NCBI RefSeq assembly: GCF_003060865.1
Contig: NZ_CP028918.1
Location: 3,274,001-3,338,000 of the forward strand
Direction of reading: 5' to 3'
Source of the DNA: Gemmobacter aquarius
GTDB taxonomy: Bacteria > Pseudomonadota > Alphaproteobacteria > Rhodobacterales > Rhodobacteraceae
Length of the DNA stretch: 64,000 nucleotides
The translations under genes were made by a program, and so were the position numbers. Numbering within the stretch: position 1 is the first letter of the stretch; every line of letters starts with the position of its first letter. Under the pieces are notes generated by a model. It was not told the origin of the DNA and did no database searches. It saw nothing but the letters and a program-made list of their open reading frames with translations. Shown piece by piece: positions 50,489 to 58,733 of the stretch.

Positions 50489-51430
50489 CTAAACGTCCTT
50501 TTTCGTCGCCGCGACGCGGCCGAAATCGGGCGCCGAGGTGTCCTGACCCGCCTCGATGATACCGCGCCGTATCGCGCGGGTGCGTGTGAAATAAGCGTGC
50601 AACTCGTCACCATCCCCCATCCGGATGGCGCGCTGCAGGACGAACAATTCCTCGGTGAAACGGCCGAGGATATCCAGCACGGCATCCTTGTTGGTCAAAA
50701 ACACATCACGCCACATCGTCGGGTCGGACGCGGCGATACGGGTAAAATCGCGGAATCCCGAAGCCGAATATTTGATCACTTCGGAATTTGATACGCGGCG
50801 CAGGTGATCGGCAACGCCGACCATCGTATAGGCGATCAGATGCGGCGTGTGCGACACCACGGCCAGCACCAGATCATGGTGGCCTGCGTCCATCTCGTCG
50901 ACATTCGCCCCCATGCCTTCCCACAGGGAACGCAAACGAGCGGTCGCGTCAGGGGTCGAGGCTTCAGTCGGGGTCAAAAGGCACCAGCGGTTCTGGAACA
51001 GTGTCGCAAAACCCGACCGCGGCCCTGAATGTTCCGTTCCGGCAAGCGGATGCGCCGGAACAAAGGCGACACCGGCGGGAATATGCGCGGCGACCGCCTC
51101 GATCACCGCTTGTTTTACCGAGCCGACATCGGTCACGCAGGCGCCTTGCTTCAGATGCGGGGCCATCGCGGCGGCGATTTCGCCCATCGCTCCGACCGGA
51201 ACGCACAGGACGACCAGATCGGCCCCCTCGACCGCCTCGGCGGCTGTTGCATAGACACGGTCGCACAAGCCGATTTCCAGCGCGACCGCCCGCGTCTCGG
51301 CGGATTTCGCATGTCCGACGATATCGTTTGCCAGCCCGAACTGACGGATTGCCAATGCCATGGACGAGGCGATCAGACCCAGCCCGATAAACGCGACGCG
51401 GTCATACAACGGGGCATCGGCGCGGGTCAT
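50489..51430 (-). CDS. Prephenate/arogenate dehydrogenase family protein
   Basis: 313 residues. NAD(P)-dependent oxidative decarboxylation in tyrosine synthesis. The Rossmann motif is [19 protein letters not shown], and the active-site His and substrate-binding segment are in [24 protein letters not shown] and SHTPHLIAY follow. Whether it prefers prephenate or arogenate is not clear. The ATG at 51430 overlaps the hisC stop by four bases. Convergent neighbours and the GTG-started extensin gene follow. Confidence 0.93.
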   Translation of the reverse strand: MTRADAPLYDRVAFIGLGLIASSMALAIRQFGLANDIVGHAKSAETRAVALEIGLCDRVYATAAEAVEGADLVVLCVPVGAMGEIAAAMAPHLKQGACVTDVGSVKQAVIEAVAAHIPAGVAFVPAHPLAGTEHSGPRSGFATLFQNRWCLLTPTEASTPDATARLRSLWEGMGANVDEMDAGHHDLVLAVVSHTPHLIAYTMVGVADHLRRVSNSEVIKYSASGFRDFTRIAASDPTMWRDVFLTNKDAVLDILGRFTEELFVLQRAIRMGDGDELHAYFTRTRAIRRGIIEAGQDTSAPDFGRVAATKKDV

Positions 51431-52512
51431 TTCACACCCTTGAACTGCGCCACGGCATGCGCGACGCGGCGACAGGCGGCTTCGTCCCCGATGGTGATCC
51501 GCAAGCAATGCGGCAGCTTGTAGGACGACACCCGCCGCACGATCAGACCCTGCTCTTGCAAAAACGCATCGCAGGCCCCCGCTTCGTCTTCCGACGCGAA
51601 ACGGGCCAGAACGAAATTTGCCATCGACGTATCCGAGGGCACGCCGAGTTCGGCCAAGGCTTCGGAAAGCCAATGCCGCATGCGGGCGTTCTCCGATCGG
51701 CACTTGGCCACAAAATCCTGATCACGCACTGCCGCCTCGGCGGTTTCGAGTTGCGTCGTCGACAGGTTGAACGGCCCGCGGATGCGGTTGAGCACATCGA
51801 CGATCGCACGCGGCCCGTAGCCCCAGCCGATCCGCAACCCGCCCAGCCCGTAGATCTTGGAAAAGGTGCGGGTCATGAACACATTGCTGCGGGTTTCGAT
51901 CAGCGCGGCCCCGCCGTCATAACCGTCGACATATTCGGCGTAGGCCCCGTCCAGCACCAGAATGGCCTGCTTCGGCAGACCCGCAGCCAGACGTTCGACC
52001 TCGGCCATGGAAATCATCGTTCCGGTCGGATTGTTCGGGTTGGCGATAAACACAAGCCGCGTCCGCCGGTTACAGGCGGCGAGGATGGCATCGACATCGG
52101 TCGTCCGTTCGCGTTCGACCACTTCGACCGGGGTCGCGCCCACGGCCAGCGCCGAAATCCGGTACATCAGGAAACCGTGCTCGGTAAAGACCACCTCATC
52201 CTTCGGACCGGCATAGGCCTGGCACAGAAAGGTGATGATCTCGTCGGACCCGACACCGCAAATGATGCGGTCAGCATCGAGCCTGTGCACCTCGGCTATG
52301 GCGGCGCGAAGATCGGCGTGATCGGTGCCGGGATAGCGGTGCAAAGAGTGGACAGTGCGCGAGAACGCCTCTTTCGACTTGTCCGAGGGGCCAAAGGGAT
52401 TCTCGTTCGACGATAGCTTGACCGCGTTCTGCACACCCGCAACATGCGCCTTGCCGCCCTGATACAGCGCGATATCAAGGATGCCGGGTTGCGGTCGAAT
52501 GGCGTCGGTCAT
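51427..52512 (-). CDS. hisC: Histidinol-phosphate aminotransferase
   Basis: 361 residues, fold type I PLP enzyme. PLP lysine in [16 protein letters not shown], with [12 protein letters not shown] and [17 protein letters not shown]. Makes histidinol phosphate from imidazole acetol phosphate; in many Alphaproteobacteria it also transaminates aromatic precursors, which fits its coupling to prephenate/arogenate dehydrogenase. First gene of the pair. Confidence 0.93.
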   Translation of the reverse strand: MTDAIRPQPGILDIALYQGGKAHVAGVQNAVKLSSNENPFGPSDKSKEAFSRTVHSLHRYPGTDHADLRAAIAEVHRLDADRIICGVGSDEIITFLCQAYAGPKDEVVFTEHGFLMYRISALAVGATPVEVVERERTTDVDAILAACNRRTRLVFIANPNNPTGTMISMAEVERLAAGLPKQAILVLDGAYAEYVDGYDGGAALIETRSNVFMTRTFSKIYGLGGLRIGWGYGPRAIVDVLNRIRGPFNLSTTQLETAEAAVRDQDFVAKCRSENARMRHWLSEALAELGVPSDTSMANFVLARFASEDEAGACDAFLQEQGLIVRRVSSYKLPHCLRITIGDEAACRRVAHAVAQFKGVK

Positions 52513-52594
52513 GGAACTACCCCCTGTCAGGCGGCTTCTAACGATGGCCCAAGCGCAAGGCCAGTGGGTTTATCAGGATGAACGGTCGCCGCCC

Positions 52595-53119
52595 TTATTT
52601 GCTGCGCGATTGCAGCCAGTCCATCAGCGCCATCAGCACGCCGGACACGACGAATGTCAGATGGATCACCGTCAACCACATCAGCGTGCGATCATCTGCG
52701 GCTGGCGAAGAGGAATCACCTATTTCCATGAACCGCTTCAGAAGATGGATACCCGAAATCGCGACGATCGAGGCGATAAGCTTCATCTTCAGGCCGCCGA
52801 AATCGACCTTGCCCATCCATTCGGGGCGGTCGGTCCCCGCGTCGAAATCGAACTTCGACACGAAGTTTTCGTAGCCAGAGAACATGACGATCAACAAAAG
52901 ATTGGCCGCCAGCGTCAGGTCGATCAGCGTAAGGACGACCAGAATGGTCTTTTCCGGCGAAAGGGTCAGGATCTGCGGCGCATAATACACCAATTCGCGC
53001 AGGAAAATCACGGTCAACATCGCCAGCGCGATGATCAGACCAAGATACATCGGCGCCATCAACCAGCGCGAAGCAAACAACCCACGTTCGAAACGGTCTT
53101 CGATTTCACTCTTTTTCAT
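52595..53119 (-). CDS. YqhA family membrane protein (TIGR00645)
   Basis: 174 residues. Four hydrophobic segments: MYLGLIIALAMLTVIFLRE, VVLTLIDLTLAANLLLIVMF, IASIVAISGIHLL and VIHLTFVVSGVLMALMDWL. Starts MKKSEIEDRFERGLFASRW, the family signature. Function unknown. It lies downstream of the rpsD terminator on the same strand. Confidence 0.93.
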   Translation of the reverse strand: MKKSEIEDRFERGLFASRWLMAPMYLGLIIALAMLTVIFLRELVYYAPQILTLSPEKTILVVLTLIDLTLAANLLLIVMFSGYENFVSKFDFDAGTDRPEWMGKVDFGGLKMKLIASIVAISGIHLLKRFMEIGDSSSPAADDRTLMWLTVIHLTFVVSGVLMALMDWLQSRSK

Positions 53120-53155
53120 GGCGCGACAATTGGAGCGAAGCGCACAAAAAGCAAG

Positions 53156-53178
53156 AGGCCCGCCAGACAGGCGGGCCT
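53156..53178 (-). terminator. rpsD terminator
   Basis: AGGCCCGCC pairs with GGCGGGCCT around a five-base loop; on the minus strand the stem is followed by CTTGCTTTTTG. It is 22 bases after the rpsD stop. Confidence 0.85.
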
Positions 53179-53200
53179 CCCGGTGCACAGATGCGACAGA

Positions 53201-53821
53201 TCAGTTCTTCGCGTAGTATTCGACGACCAGGTTCGGTTCCATCTGGACCGGATAGGGCACATCGCCCAGGCCCGGCGTGCGGATGAACTTTGCAACCATC
53301 TTGGAATGGTCGACTTCGATGTAGTCGGGAACGTCACGCTCGGTCAGGGCAACGGCTTCAAGAACCAGACCCATCTGCTTCGACTTCTGACGGACCTCGA
53401 TCACATCGCCTTCCTTGACGCGGTAGGACGCGATGTTGACGCGCTTGCCGTTCACCATCACGTGGCCGTGGTTGACGAACTGGCGGGCGGCAAAAATCGT
53501 CGGAACGAACTTGGCGCGGTAAACGACGGCGTCGAGACGACGCTCGAGCATGCCCACCAGCATCTCGCCGGTATCGCCCTTGACCCGTTCAGCTTCGCCG
53601 TAGATCTTGCGGAACTGCTTTTCGGTCAGGTCGCCGTAGTAACCCTTGAGTTTCTGCTTGGCGCGCAGCTGCGTACCGAAGTCCGACAGCTTGTTCTTGC
53701 GGCGCTGGCCGTGCTGGCCAGGGCCGTATTCGCGCTTGTTCACCGGGGACTTCGGGCGTCCCCAGATGTTTTCGCCCATGCGGCGGTCGATCTTGTGCTT
53801 GGCAGAGGTGCGTTTGGTCAC
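53201..53821 (-). CDS. rpsD: 30S ribosomal protein S4
   Basis: 206 residues. Early 16S rRNA-binding protein. Starts [19 protein letters not shown] after a GTG codon and contains the S4 RNA-binding domain [44 protein letters not shown] lies eight bases before the GTG at 53821. Monocistronic with its own promoter, a structured leader and a terminator. S4 is an autogenous regulator in other bacteria. Confidence 0.98.
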   Translation of the reverse strand: MTKRTSAKHKIDRRMGENIWGRPKSPVNKREYGPGQHGQRRKNKLSDFGTQLRAKQKLKGYYGDLTEKQFRKIYGEAERVKGDTGEMLVGMLERRLDAVVYRAKFVPTIFAARQFVNHGHVMVNGKRVNIASYRVKEGDVIEVRQKSKQMGLVLEAVALTERDVPDYIEVDHSKMVAKFIRTPGLGDVPYPVQMEPNLVVEYYAKN

Positions 53822-53861
53822 CGCTGATCTCCTTCGAGGTTGTGAAGGGCGTTGTCCTTTC

Positions 53862-53896
53862 CCCCTTGCAGGGGCGACAGGTTTCCCCTTGCGGGG
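53862..53896 (-). other. Tandem small hairpins in the rpsD leader
   Basis: On the minus strand the leader reads CCCC-GCAA-GGGG (53896-53885) and, ten bases later, CCCC-TGCAA-GGGG (53874-53862). The first has a GNRA tetraloop. They lie 41 to 75 bases upstream of the rpsD GTG and may be a binding site for S4 or another ribosomal protein. Confidence 0.5.
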
Positions 53897-53912
53897 TCCA
53901 CCAACACCAATG

Positions 53913-53937
53913 AAAAACCCCGGCCTTTCGACCGGAG
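53913..53937 (-). terminator. Terminator-like hairpin at the start of the rpsD transcript
   Basis: On the minus strand CTCCGGTC and GGCCGGGG pair (two G-U pairs) around GAAA and are followed by TTTTT. It can end transcription from the upstream Hint gene, but it lies just after the predicted rpsD start site, so it may also attenuate rpsD. Confidence 0.7.
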
Positions 53938-53945
53938 TTGCGCGG

Positions 53946-53973
53946 CTTATACGCCTGCGTGAAGCAGAGTCAA
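53946..53973 (-). promoter_or_regulatory. Strong sigma-70 type promoter of rpsD
   Basis: On the minus strand TTGACT (53973-53968) and TATAAG (53951-53946) are 16 bases apart, the best -35/-10 match I found in the window. The start site should be near 53939, giving a leader of about 118 bases. Confidence 0.75.
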
Positions 53974-53976
53974 CAC

Positions 53977-55047
53977 TCAGGCCGCGATATCGTGGCGCAG
54001 GATCGACGCCTCGGATGCCGACAGGTTGCGCCGCGCATAATCGCCATAGCTTTGCGGGTTCGCCTCGATCCCCGGCATCAGCGCAAGCAGGCCTTCGCGC
54101 TGGTCGGGTTCGATCATGTCGAGCGCGGTGTTGGACGGATGGAAACTTTCCGTCTCGAGCCCGTTGGCGAAGACGATGTTGTGCCGTTCGAGCAGGATAT
54201 GGACGTAGGTGACATCCCGCACCGCGTAATCGACCGTGACCGTCAGGTCGTTCAGCAGATCCTGCGCGCGCACCAGAACCTCGGGCGTATTGAACAGCGC
54301 CTGTGCCGAGGGGCCGCGCAGCAGCATCCGGTGTTGCGGCGACACCAGCAGATCGGGTTCGGGACGGCCCACGCCGAAAGCTCCGCTGCGAAAGCGCACG
54401 GGGCGCAGGTGCGGCATGGCGTAAAGCCGCGCACCGGTCATCCGCCTGCTGCCCGACCACAAGATTTCGGCCGGACCGTTGTCTTTGGTCAGGACGCGGT
54501 CACCCGGACGCAGGCTGCGGATCAGGCGCGACCCCGAAGGCGTGGCGATAAGCGTGTCCGGAGTGAAACAGATCACCCCGCCCGCTTCGGCATGGCCCGC
54601 TGCTGTATGGGTCCGGTCAATCTGGGTGCGGACGACCCACAGATCGCGGTCCTTGGGTGGCACGTCGCCAAAGAACATCAATAGCCGCGCACCGCTCGAG
54701 GGCACTTCGATCAGGATGATCGAAAAGCTCTGCGTGCCATCGGTGACGATGAACCCCTGATCGGCTGCGTCCTCGTCCTCCGCTGCCTCGGGTGTGTCAA
54801 GCGGCTGCCGACCCAGCGCCGCACCGACCAGACGGCGCACCATGCGCGCCGCACGTTTTTGCATCTCCGCCTTACCTTCGGGCAATTCGAGAAGCAGCGT
54901 ATCGTTCGGACGGTCCACACGGACGGCATCACCCGTCCACCGCCACACCACGCCTACGGTCAGCGCACCCAGCGAGGATGCGGCCAGTCCGTCAACTTCT
55001 GTCTGTGCCCAAGATATGACGAACGTGCCGCGAGAGCCCGTTTTCAT
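53977..55047 (-). CDS. Hint domain-containing protein
   Basis: 356 residues. A Hint (hedgehog/intein) domain starts at Cys160 with [20 protein letters not shown] and [12 protein letters not shown] (block A), and block B is [11 protein letters not shown]. The C-terminal part contains [20 protein letters not shown]. In Rhodobacterales such domains often end secreted calcium-binding proteins; here the N-terminal 150 residues are not a known domain and lack a signal peptide. Self-processing at Cys160 is possible but not proven. Confidence 0.88.
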   Translation of the reverse strand: MKTGSRGTFVISWAQTEVDGLAASSLGALTVGVVWRWTGDAVRVDRPNDTLLLELPEGKAEMQKRAARMVRRLVGAALGRQPLDTPEAAEDEDAADQGFIVTDGTQSFSIILIEVPSSGARLLMFFGDVPPKDRDLWVVRTQIDRTHTAAGHAEAGGVICFTPDTLIATPSGSRLIRSLRPGDRVLTKDNGPAEILWSGSRRMTGARLYAMPHLRPVRFRSGAFGVGRPEPDLLVSPQHRMLLRGPSAQALFNTPEVLVRAQDLLNDLTVTVDYAVRDVTYVHILLERHNIVFANGLETESFHPSNTALDMIEPDQREGLLALMPGIEANPQSYGDYARRNLSASEASILRHDIAA

Positions 55048-55145
55048 TGCCTGTTACTGCCTGCTCGTTCTTATTTTTATGCAGGCAGGCTAACAGCCCT
55101 ACAGACTTTTGGCTATATCTTCCGCGCAACAGTGCGCGCAAATGT

Positions 55146-56057
55146 TCAGAATTTGACCCGAAGATTGACCGATCCCACGACTTGCGTATCGGGCTGGGTG
55201 ATGAATTCCTTGCCCAGCCATGTCAGGCCATAGAACATCTCGGACCGTTCGCCCTGCCAGTGGATTCCGGCCCTTGCGCGGCTGCGCGTTTGTTCGAGCT
55301 GTGCCGCATCGCCGGCGACGAAGTATTCGCTGTCATAGACACGGGCGATGTCGCCGCCGACTGTAAGACTAAAGCCTTCGACGCGGCTGCCCGATACGGC
55401 GCGGTACCTTTGGCCAGTGGGGCCGTCGCGCAGCATCAACGCTTCGCGGGTGTAGCCGCCAAAGCTCAGGTCGGCACCGACGCGCACAAAGTCTTCCACC
55501 CCGGCCTGTGCTTCGATGAACGGACGCATCTCACCCTGCGGAAGCGCGATGCGGCGACTGATCTCGGCCACCGCGGTCGGAAAGAAGTTGTCGCCTATCT
55601 GGTCACCGAACACCTGCGGCTCGGGCAGCCCGACCAGATCGTGAATGCGCGCCTGCAGATTGCTTGCTCCGCTCTGCGGGCCGGTGATGACAAGATTTCC
55701 ACCCAAGCTGGTGTCGAACCCTTGCCAATCGAAATGCGTGTGCAGACCGAAGGTCAGCGATCCGACATAGCGCCGGTCGTCCGGATCGGGCGAGACGAGA
55801 TCGGCGGGAGCGATCGTTTCGCCCACGGCGCGGAATTCGAGGATATCACCCGGTGTGGTAGGCAGATGACCCAGCCATTCGCTGCCGCGCACGCGCGACA
55901 GAGTATAGGACCCCGTCCGCCAACGGTCACGCGTATCGCCAAAGACATCATTGGTGAAAAGCCGGCCCCAGCCAAGCGTCACACGCTCTTCCTGTGCGTT
56001 TGCAGGTGCGGTCGAGAGCGTCAGAACGGCGAGGAGTGCAAGCAAGGGCTTGTTCAT
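55146..56057 (-). CDS. LpxR-like (DUF2219) outer membrane protein
   Basis: 303 residues from ATG 56057. Signal peptide MNKPLLALLAVLTLSTAPANA. Beta-barrel character with a C-terminal Phe (SVNLRVKF), as expected for an outer membrane protein. The segment FTNDVFGDTRDRWRTGSY matches the conserved start of lipid A 3'-O-deacylase LpxR/DUF2219, whose active site includes an Asn and an Asp there. It may trim lipid A or only share the fold. Its upstream region has a close promoter at 56139-56166 and a putative FNR-dependent promoter further up. Confidence 0.82.
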   Translation of the reverse strand: MNKPLLALLAVLTLSTAPANAQEERVTLGWGRLFTNDVFGDTRDRWRTGSYTLSRVRGSEWLGHLPTTPGDILEFRAVGETIAPADLVSPDPDDRRYVGSLTFGLHTHFDWQGFDTSLGGNLVITGPQSGASNLQARIHDLVGLPEPQVFGDQIGDNFFPTAVAEISRRIALPQGEMRPFIEAQAGVEDFVRVGADLSFGGYTREALMLRDGPTGQRYRAVSGSRVEGFSLTVGGDIARVYDSEYFVAGDAAQLEQTRSRARAGIHWQGERSEMFYGLTWLGKEFITQPDTQVVGSVNLRVKF

Positions 56058-56138
56058 AAGGATATCCAGCACATTAGGCCCCCCGGCCCGTACTTTTTAT
56101 AGCGACCGCTCGCATCCGGCTAGCCCCGAGCACACCAA

Positions 56139-56166
56139 ATCGTAACGCCGCCAGAAAGCGTGACAA
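56139..56166 (-). promoter_or_regulatory. Proximal promoter of the LpxR-like gene
   Basis: On the minus strand TTGTCA (56166-56161) and TACGAT (56144-56139) are 16 bases apart, placing the start site near 56132, about 75 bases upstream of the ATG. Confidence 0.6.
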
Positions 56167-56198
56167 AAACATCTGCAACCGCCGATCCGATGCCGGAA

Positions 56199-56318
56199 TC
56201 AGCCTGCAAATTCGTCAAATGAAGTGTCGATTTCGTCATTTGACGAAACTGCACGACAGGTGAAGTCCGGCTGTTTCGACATTTTCGTCAAAGAAACGCA
56301 TGAATCGACACGGACCAT
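56199..56318 (-). CDS. Possible 39-residue ORF behind the FNR box
   Basis: A frame from ATG 56318 to TGA encodes MVRVDSCVSLTKMSKQ and an acidic C-terminal half with a repeated SxxDE/FDEF pattern. A second in-frame ATG is at 56282. No clear ribosome binding site precedes either ATG, and the repeat in the peptide reflects the inverted repeat in the DNA, so it may be chance. Confidence 0.2.
   Translation of the reverse strand: MVRVDSCVSLTKMSKQPDFTCRAVSSNDEIDTSFDEFAG
56211..56248. promoter_or_regulatory. Nested TTCGTCA inverted repeats
   Basis: TTCGTCAAATGA (56211-56222) is exactly repeated in inverted form at 56236-56247. The second half is itself part of an 18-base palindrome, TTTCGTCA-TT-TGACGAAA (56231-56248). 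A further TTTCGTCAAA is at 56283-56292. The arrangement suggests several half-sites for one DNA-binding protein, just upstream of the proximal promoter. Confidence 0.6.
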
Positions 56319-56329
56319 AAACGTTCATC

Positions 56330-56370
56330 ATTAAAACGTTTCCACACTAAAGTATGTTGATGCATATCAA
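56330..56370 (-). promoter_or_regulatory. Perfect FNR box and class II promoter
   Basis: TTGATGCATATCAA at 56357-56370 matches TTGAT-N4-ATCAA exactly, the FNR/FnrL consensus. On the minus strand TTTAAT (56335-56330) is centred 31 bases from the centre of the box, which would put the box at about -41 from a start near 56323, as in class II activation. No -10 box is at the same distance on the plus strand. The target would be the LpxR-like gene or the small ORF. Confidence 0.6.
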
Positions 56371-56373
56371 ACG

Positions 56374-56477
56374 GACCGTCGTCGACCAGTGTGACGAGTG
56401 ACCGTGTTAGTGACTTAGCGAGTGCGTGGTTTTTGTGCTTCGTTGGTGTAAGTAACGAGTATAGGTCGACGACGGTC
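56374..56477. other. 14 bp perfect inverted repeat enclosing 76 bases
   Basis: GACCGTCGTCGACC (56374-56387) and GGTCGACGACGGTC (56464-56477) are perfect complements. The enclosed 76 bases contain several imperfect GTGAC/GAGTG repeats and no ORF. It begins three bases from the FNR box. It could be a structured RNA on either strand or a DNA site. Confidence 0.5.
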
Positions 56478-56695
56478 ACTTCCCCCGCAACCCCCGGGCT
56501 CCGATGATATCGGTGGTCCCGGCAGGACGGCGAAGGACGGGCGCTATCATCGAAATTCGTTATGCCCGCCCAACCCAAGCCCGACGTTCCCGCCCGCTTT
56601 TATGTTTTGCACGTCTTTCCTACCGGCTCTGACATCTGAACGGCAGGCGTGGTGGCGCCATAAGCCTTAAGCTGTGCCAAGTTGCGTTGGCGCGA

Positions 56696-57517
56696 TCAAA
56701 GGGCAGCCTTGGCCGCGACCTCCCATCCGGGCAGGACCGAGGGCGCCGCGAAGTAATATCCTTGCAGGCAATCGACCCCCAGCGCCGCCAGCCATGCCGC
56801 ATCCTCGGCTTGTTCGACCCCCTGCGCGACACAGACCATGTCGAACTGACGGGCAATGGACAGGAAAGCGGCCATCAGCACCTGATTGTCGGCATCGGTC
56901 GCGATGCCTCGCGTGAACTGCGCGTCGATCTTCAGAATATCAAATGAAAACTCGCGGAAATGCCGCAATGCCGTCTGGCCCGCGCCGAACCCGTCGAGCG
57001 CAAAGGAAATCTGCTTTCGGCGCAGATCGGACATGAAGCCCGCAACCACCTCGGGCACCGTCATCGCGCTCGACTCGGTGATTTCGAGGATCAGCCGTTC
57101 ACCTATGTCCGGCGCGGCCAAAAGACCGTTTTGCAGGATACGCATCCAGCGCGGCCAGCCGATCGACCGGGCCGACATGTTGATCGACAATCGCAGGTCG
57201 GCATGGCGACGCAGCGCGTCAAGCCCCATGGCAAGGGCGGCGCAATCGATCTCGCGCCCCAACTCCTGGGTTTCGACCACCCCCATGAATTCACGCGCCG
57301 GAATCACCCGCCCCGTCGGATCGAGCACGCGCATCAGCCCTTCGTGAAAGCCGTTGCGCCCCGGATTGGCGGCCACCACTACCGGCTGATAGGCCAGCCG
57401 CAGCCGACGGTCCTTGACCGCATCGGCCACCATCGCCAGCACATGACGGTCGTTTTCGGCAACGGCCCATGACAGCGGGCTTTCCCCCGAAATACCGCCC
57501 GGTTTATCCATCTTCAT
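56696..57517 (-). CDS. EAL domain-containing protein, probably catalytically inactive
   Basis: 273 residues with one EAL domain (about 30-265) and no membrane segment. The signature is degenerate: EGLMRVL replaces ExL..., the metal-binding pair DDFG reads ALDGFGAG (second Asp replaced by Gly), and VAEGVE reads VAQGVEQ (Glu replaced by Gln), while NMSAR, EITESS and KIDAQF remain. Loss of these acidic residues argues against cyclic di-GMP hydrolysis; a binding or regulatory role is more likely. The gene stands alone. Confidence 0.9.
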   Translation of the reverse strand: MKMDKPGGISGESPLSWAVAENDRHVLAMVADAVKDRRLRLAYQPVVVAANPGRNGFHEGLMRVLDPTGRVIPAREFMGVVETQELGREIDCAALAMGLDALRRHADLRLSINMSARSIGWPRWMRILQNGLLAAPDIGERLILEITESSAMTVPEVVAGFMSDLRRKQISFALDGFGAGQTALRHFREFSFDILKIDAQFTRGIATDADNQVLMAAFLSIARQFDMVCVAQGVEQAEDAAWLAALGVDCLQGYYFAAPSVLPGWEVAAKAAL

Positions 57518-57593
57518 AAGTCACCCCCATGACCAACAACGTGGACAGGTTTGCGCCCAAGCAGTAAAGGCGGGGTAAAGCGAGGCGGAAAAT

Positions 57594-58163
57594 ATGGCTG
57601 ACCGTTGCCCGTGGTGCGGGACAGACCCGCTTTATGTCGCTTATCACGACACCGAATGGGGGATCCCGCTGCGCGACCCGCGCGCGCTGTGGGAATGTCT
57701 GATGCTCGAAGGATTTCAGGCCGGGTTGTCGTGGATCACGATCCTGCGGCGACGCGAGACGTTCCGTGCAGCCTTTGCAGGGTTTGACCCCGCCGTGATT
57801 GCAGGCTGGGGTGAGACCGAAGTGCTGCGCCTGTTGGGCGATCCGGGCATCATCCGGCATCGCGGCAAGATCGAATCCACGATCAAATCGTCCCGCACCT
57901 ATATGGCAATCGAAGCGACCGAGGGCTTCACGCCCTATCTGTGGAAACACGTCGACCACCGCCCGCAGCAGAACCGTCGCACCAGCATGGCCGAGGTTCC
58001 GGCGCAGACGGCCGTTTCGGCGGCCCTGTCAAAGCAATTGAAAAAAGATGGATTCAATTTTTGCGGCCCGACGATCACCTATGCCTTCATGCAGGCGGTG
58101 GGCATGGTGAACGATCATCTGGTGACCTGCCCCGCACATGACGGTGCCGTGGCACGGGCCTGA
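57594..58163 (+). CDS. tag: DNA-3-methyladenine glycosylase I
   Basis: 189 residues, normal length. Base excision repair of 3-methyladenine. The N-terminal RCPWCGTDPLYVAYHDTEWG and C-terminal VNDHLVTCP hold the Cys and His residues that bind structural zinc in E. coli Tag; EGFQAGLSWITILRRRETF and NFCGPTITYAFMQAVGMVNDH are conserved. The stop is five bases from the end of the opposing thioredoxin-like gene. Confidence 0.96.
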   Translation: MADRCPWCGTDPLYVAYHDTEWGIPLRDPRALWECLMLEGFQAGLSWITILRRRETFRAAFAGFDPAVIAGWGETEVLRLLGDPGIIRHRGKIESTIKSSRTYMAIEATEGFTPYLWKHVDHRPQQNRRTSMAEVPAQTAVSAALSKQLKKDGFNFCGPTITYAFMQAVGMVNDHLVTCPAHDGAVARA

Positions 58164-58167
58164 CCCG

Positions 58168-58710
58168 TCAGCCGCCTGCCATCAGCGCGGCCAGTATGGC
58201 CTTGGCGTTGTCGCTGTCCCAATGCGCGTCGCCGATCAGCCGTGCGACCTCTTGGCCCTCGGGGTTCAGGATAACGGTCACCGGCAGGGCCATCACCCCC
58301 ACCGAACGCGCAAGGTCCGATTTCGGATCGCGCAGGATCGGCAGGTTTTTGACGCCTGCTTCCGCGTAGAACCGCTGGATACCTTCGACCGCATTGCGCC
58401 CCGTCGCCACCGGCAGCACGGCGAGTTCGGGCATGGCGGCTTGCAGGTTGTCGAGCATCGGCATTTCCTCGCGGCAGGGCGCGCACCATGTGGCCCAGAA
58501 GTTCAGCACCACCCATTTGCCGCGCCAATCGGCCAAGGGGTGCTCGGCATCGGCCTCGTCAAGAAAGACCGCAGCGGGCAGATCGACCGGCGTTTCGTGC
58601 AGCGCCAGTTTCTTCATGTCGCCTGTCCGCAAGGCGGCCACATCTGCCGCCGCCGGATTTGCACCAAGCAGCATTGCCGTATAAAGCACCGCAATCAGTT
58701 TCGCCCGCAT
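58168..58710 (-). CDS. TlpA family thiol:disulfide oxidoreductase, exported
   Basis: 180 residues from ATG 58710, which follows GAGG. Signal peptide MRAKLIAVLYTAMLLGANPAAA, then a thioredoxin fold with the redox site ATWCAPCREEMP and the cis-Pro segment GVMALPVTVILN. Such proteins keep periplasmic cysteines reduced, often for cytochrome c maturation. The start is 24 bases from that of argH on the opposite strand; the pairing with argH is typical in this family. Confidence 0.92.
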   Translation of the reverse strand: MRAKLIAVLYTAMLLGANPAAADVAALRTGDMKKLALHETPVDLPAAVFLDEADAEHPLADWRGKWVVLNFWATWCAPCREEMPMLDNLQAAMPELAVLPVATGRNAVEGIQRFYAEAGVKNLPILRDPKSDLARSVGVMALPVTVILNPEGQEVARLIGDAHWDSDNAKAILAALMAGG

Positions 58711-58733
58711 AACCACCTCGCAAAGGCCGCATC

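Larger units (their letters stand above)
56058..56695. other. 638-base intergenic region upstream of the LpxR-like gene
   Basis: The longest gap in the window, with lower GC than average. It holds a sigma-70 type promoter, an FNR box, nested TTCGTCA inverted repeats, a possible 39-residue ORF and a long-range inverted repeat, each listed separately. The 96-codon frame at 56288-56578 has no coding character. The part 56480-56690 shows nothing I can name. Confidence 0.7.

Noticed and set aside
56288..56578. 96-codon open frame on the minus strand in the long intergenic region
   Set aside because: Covers the FNR box and the long inverted repeat, has no ribosome binding site and no protein-like pattern.
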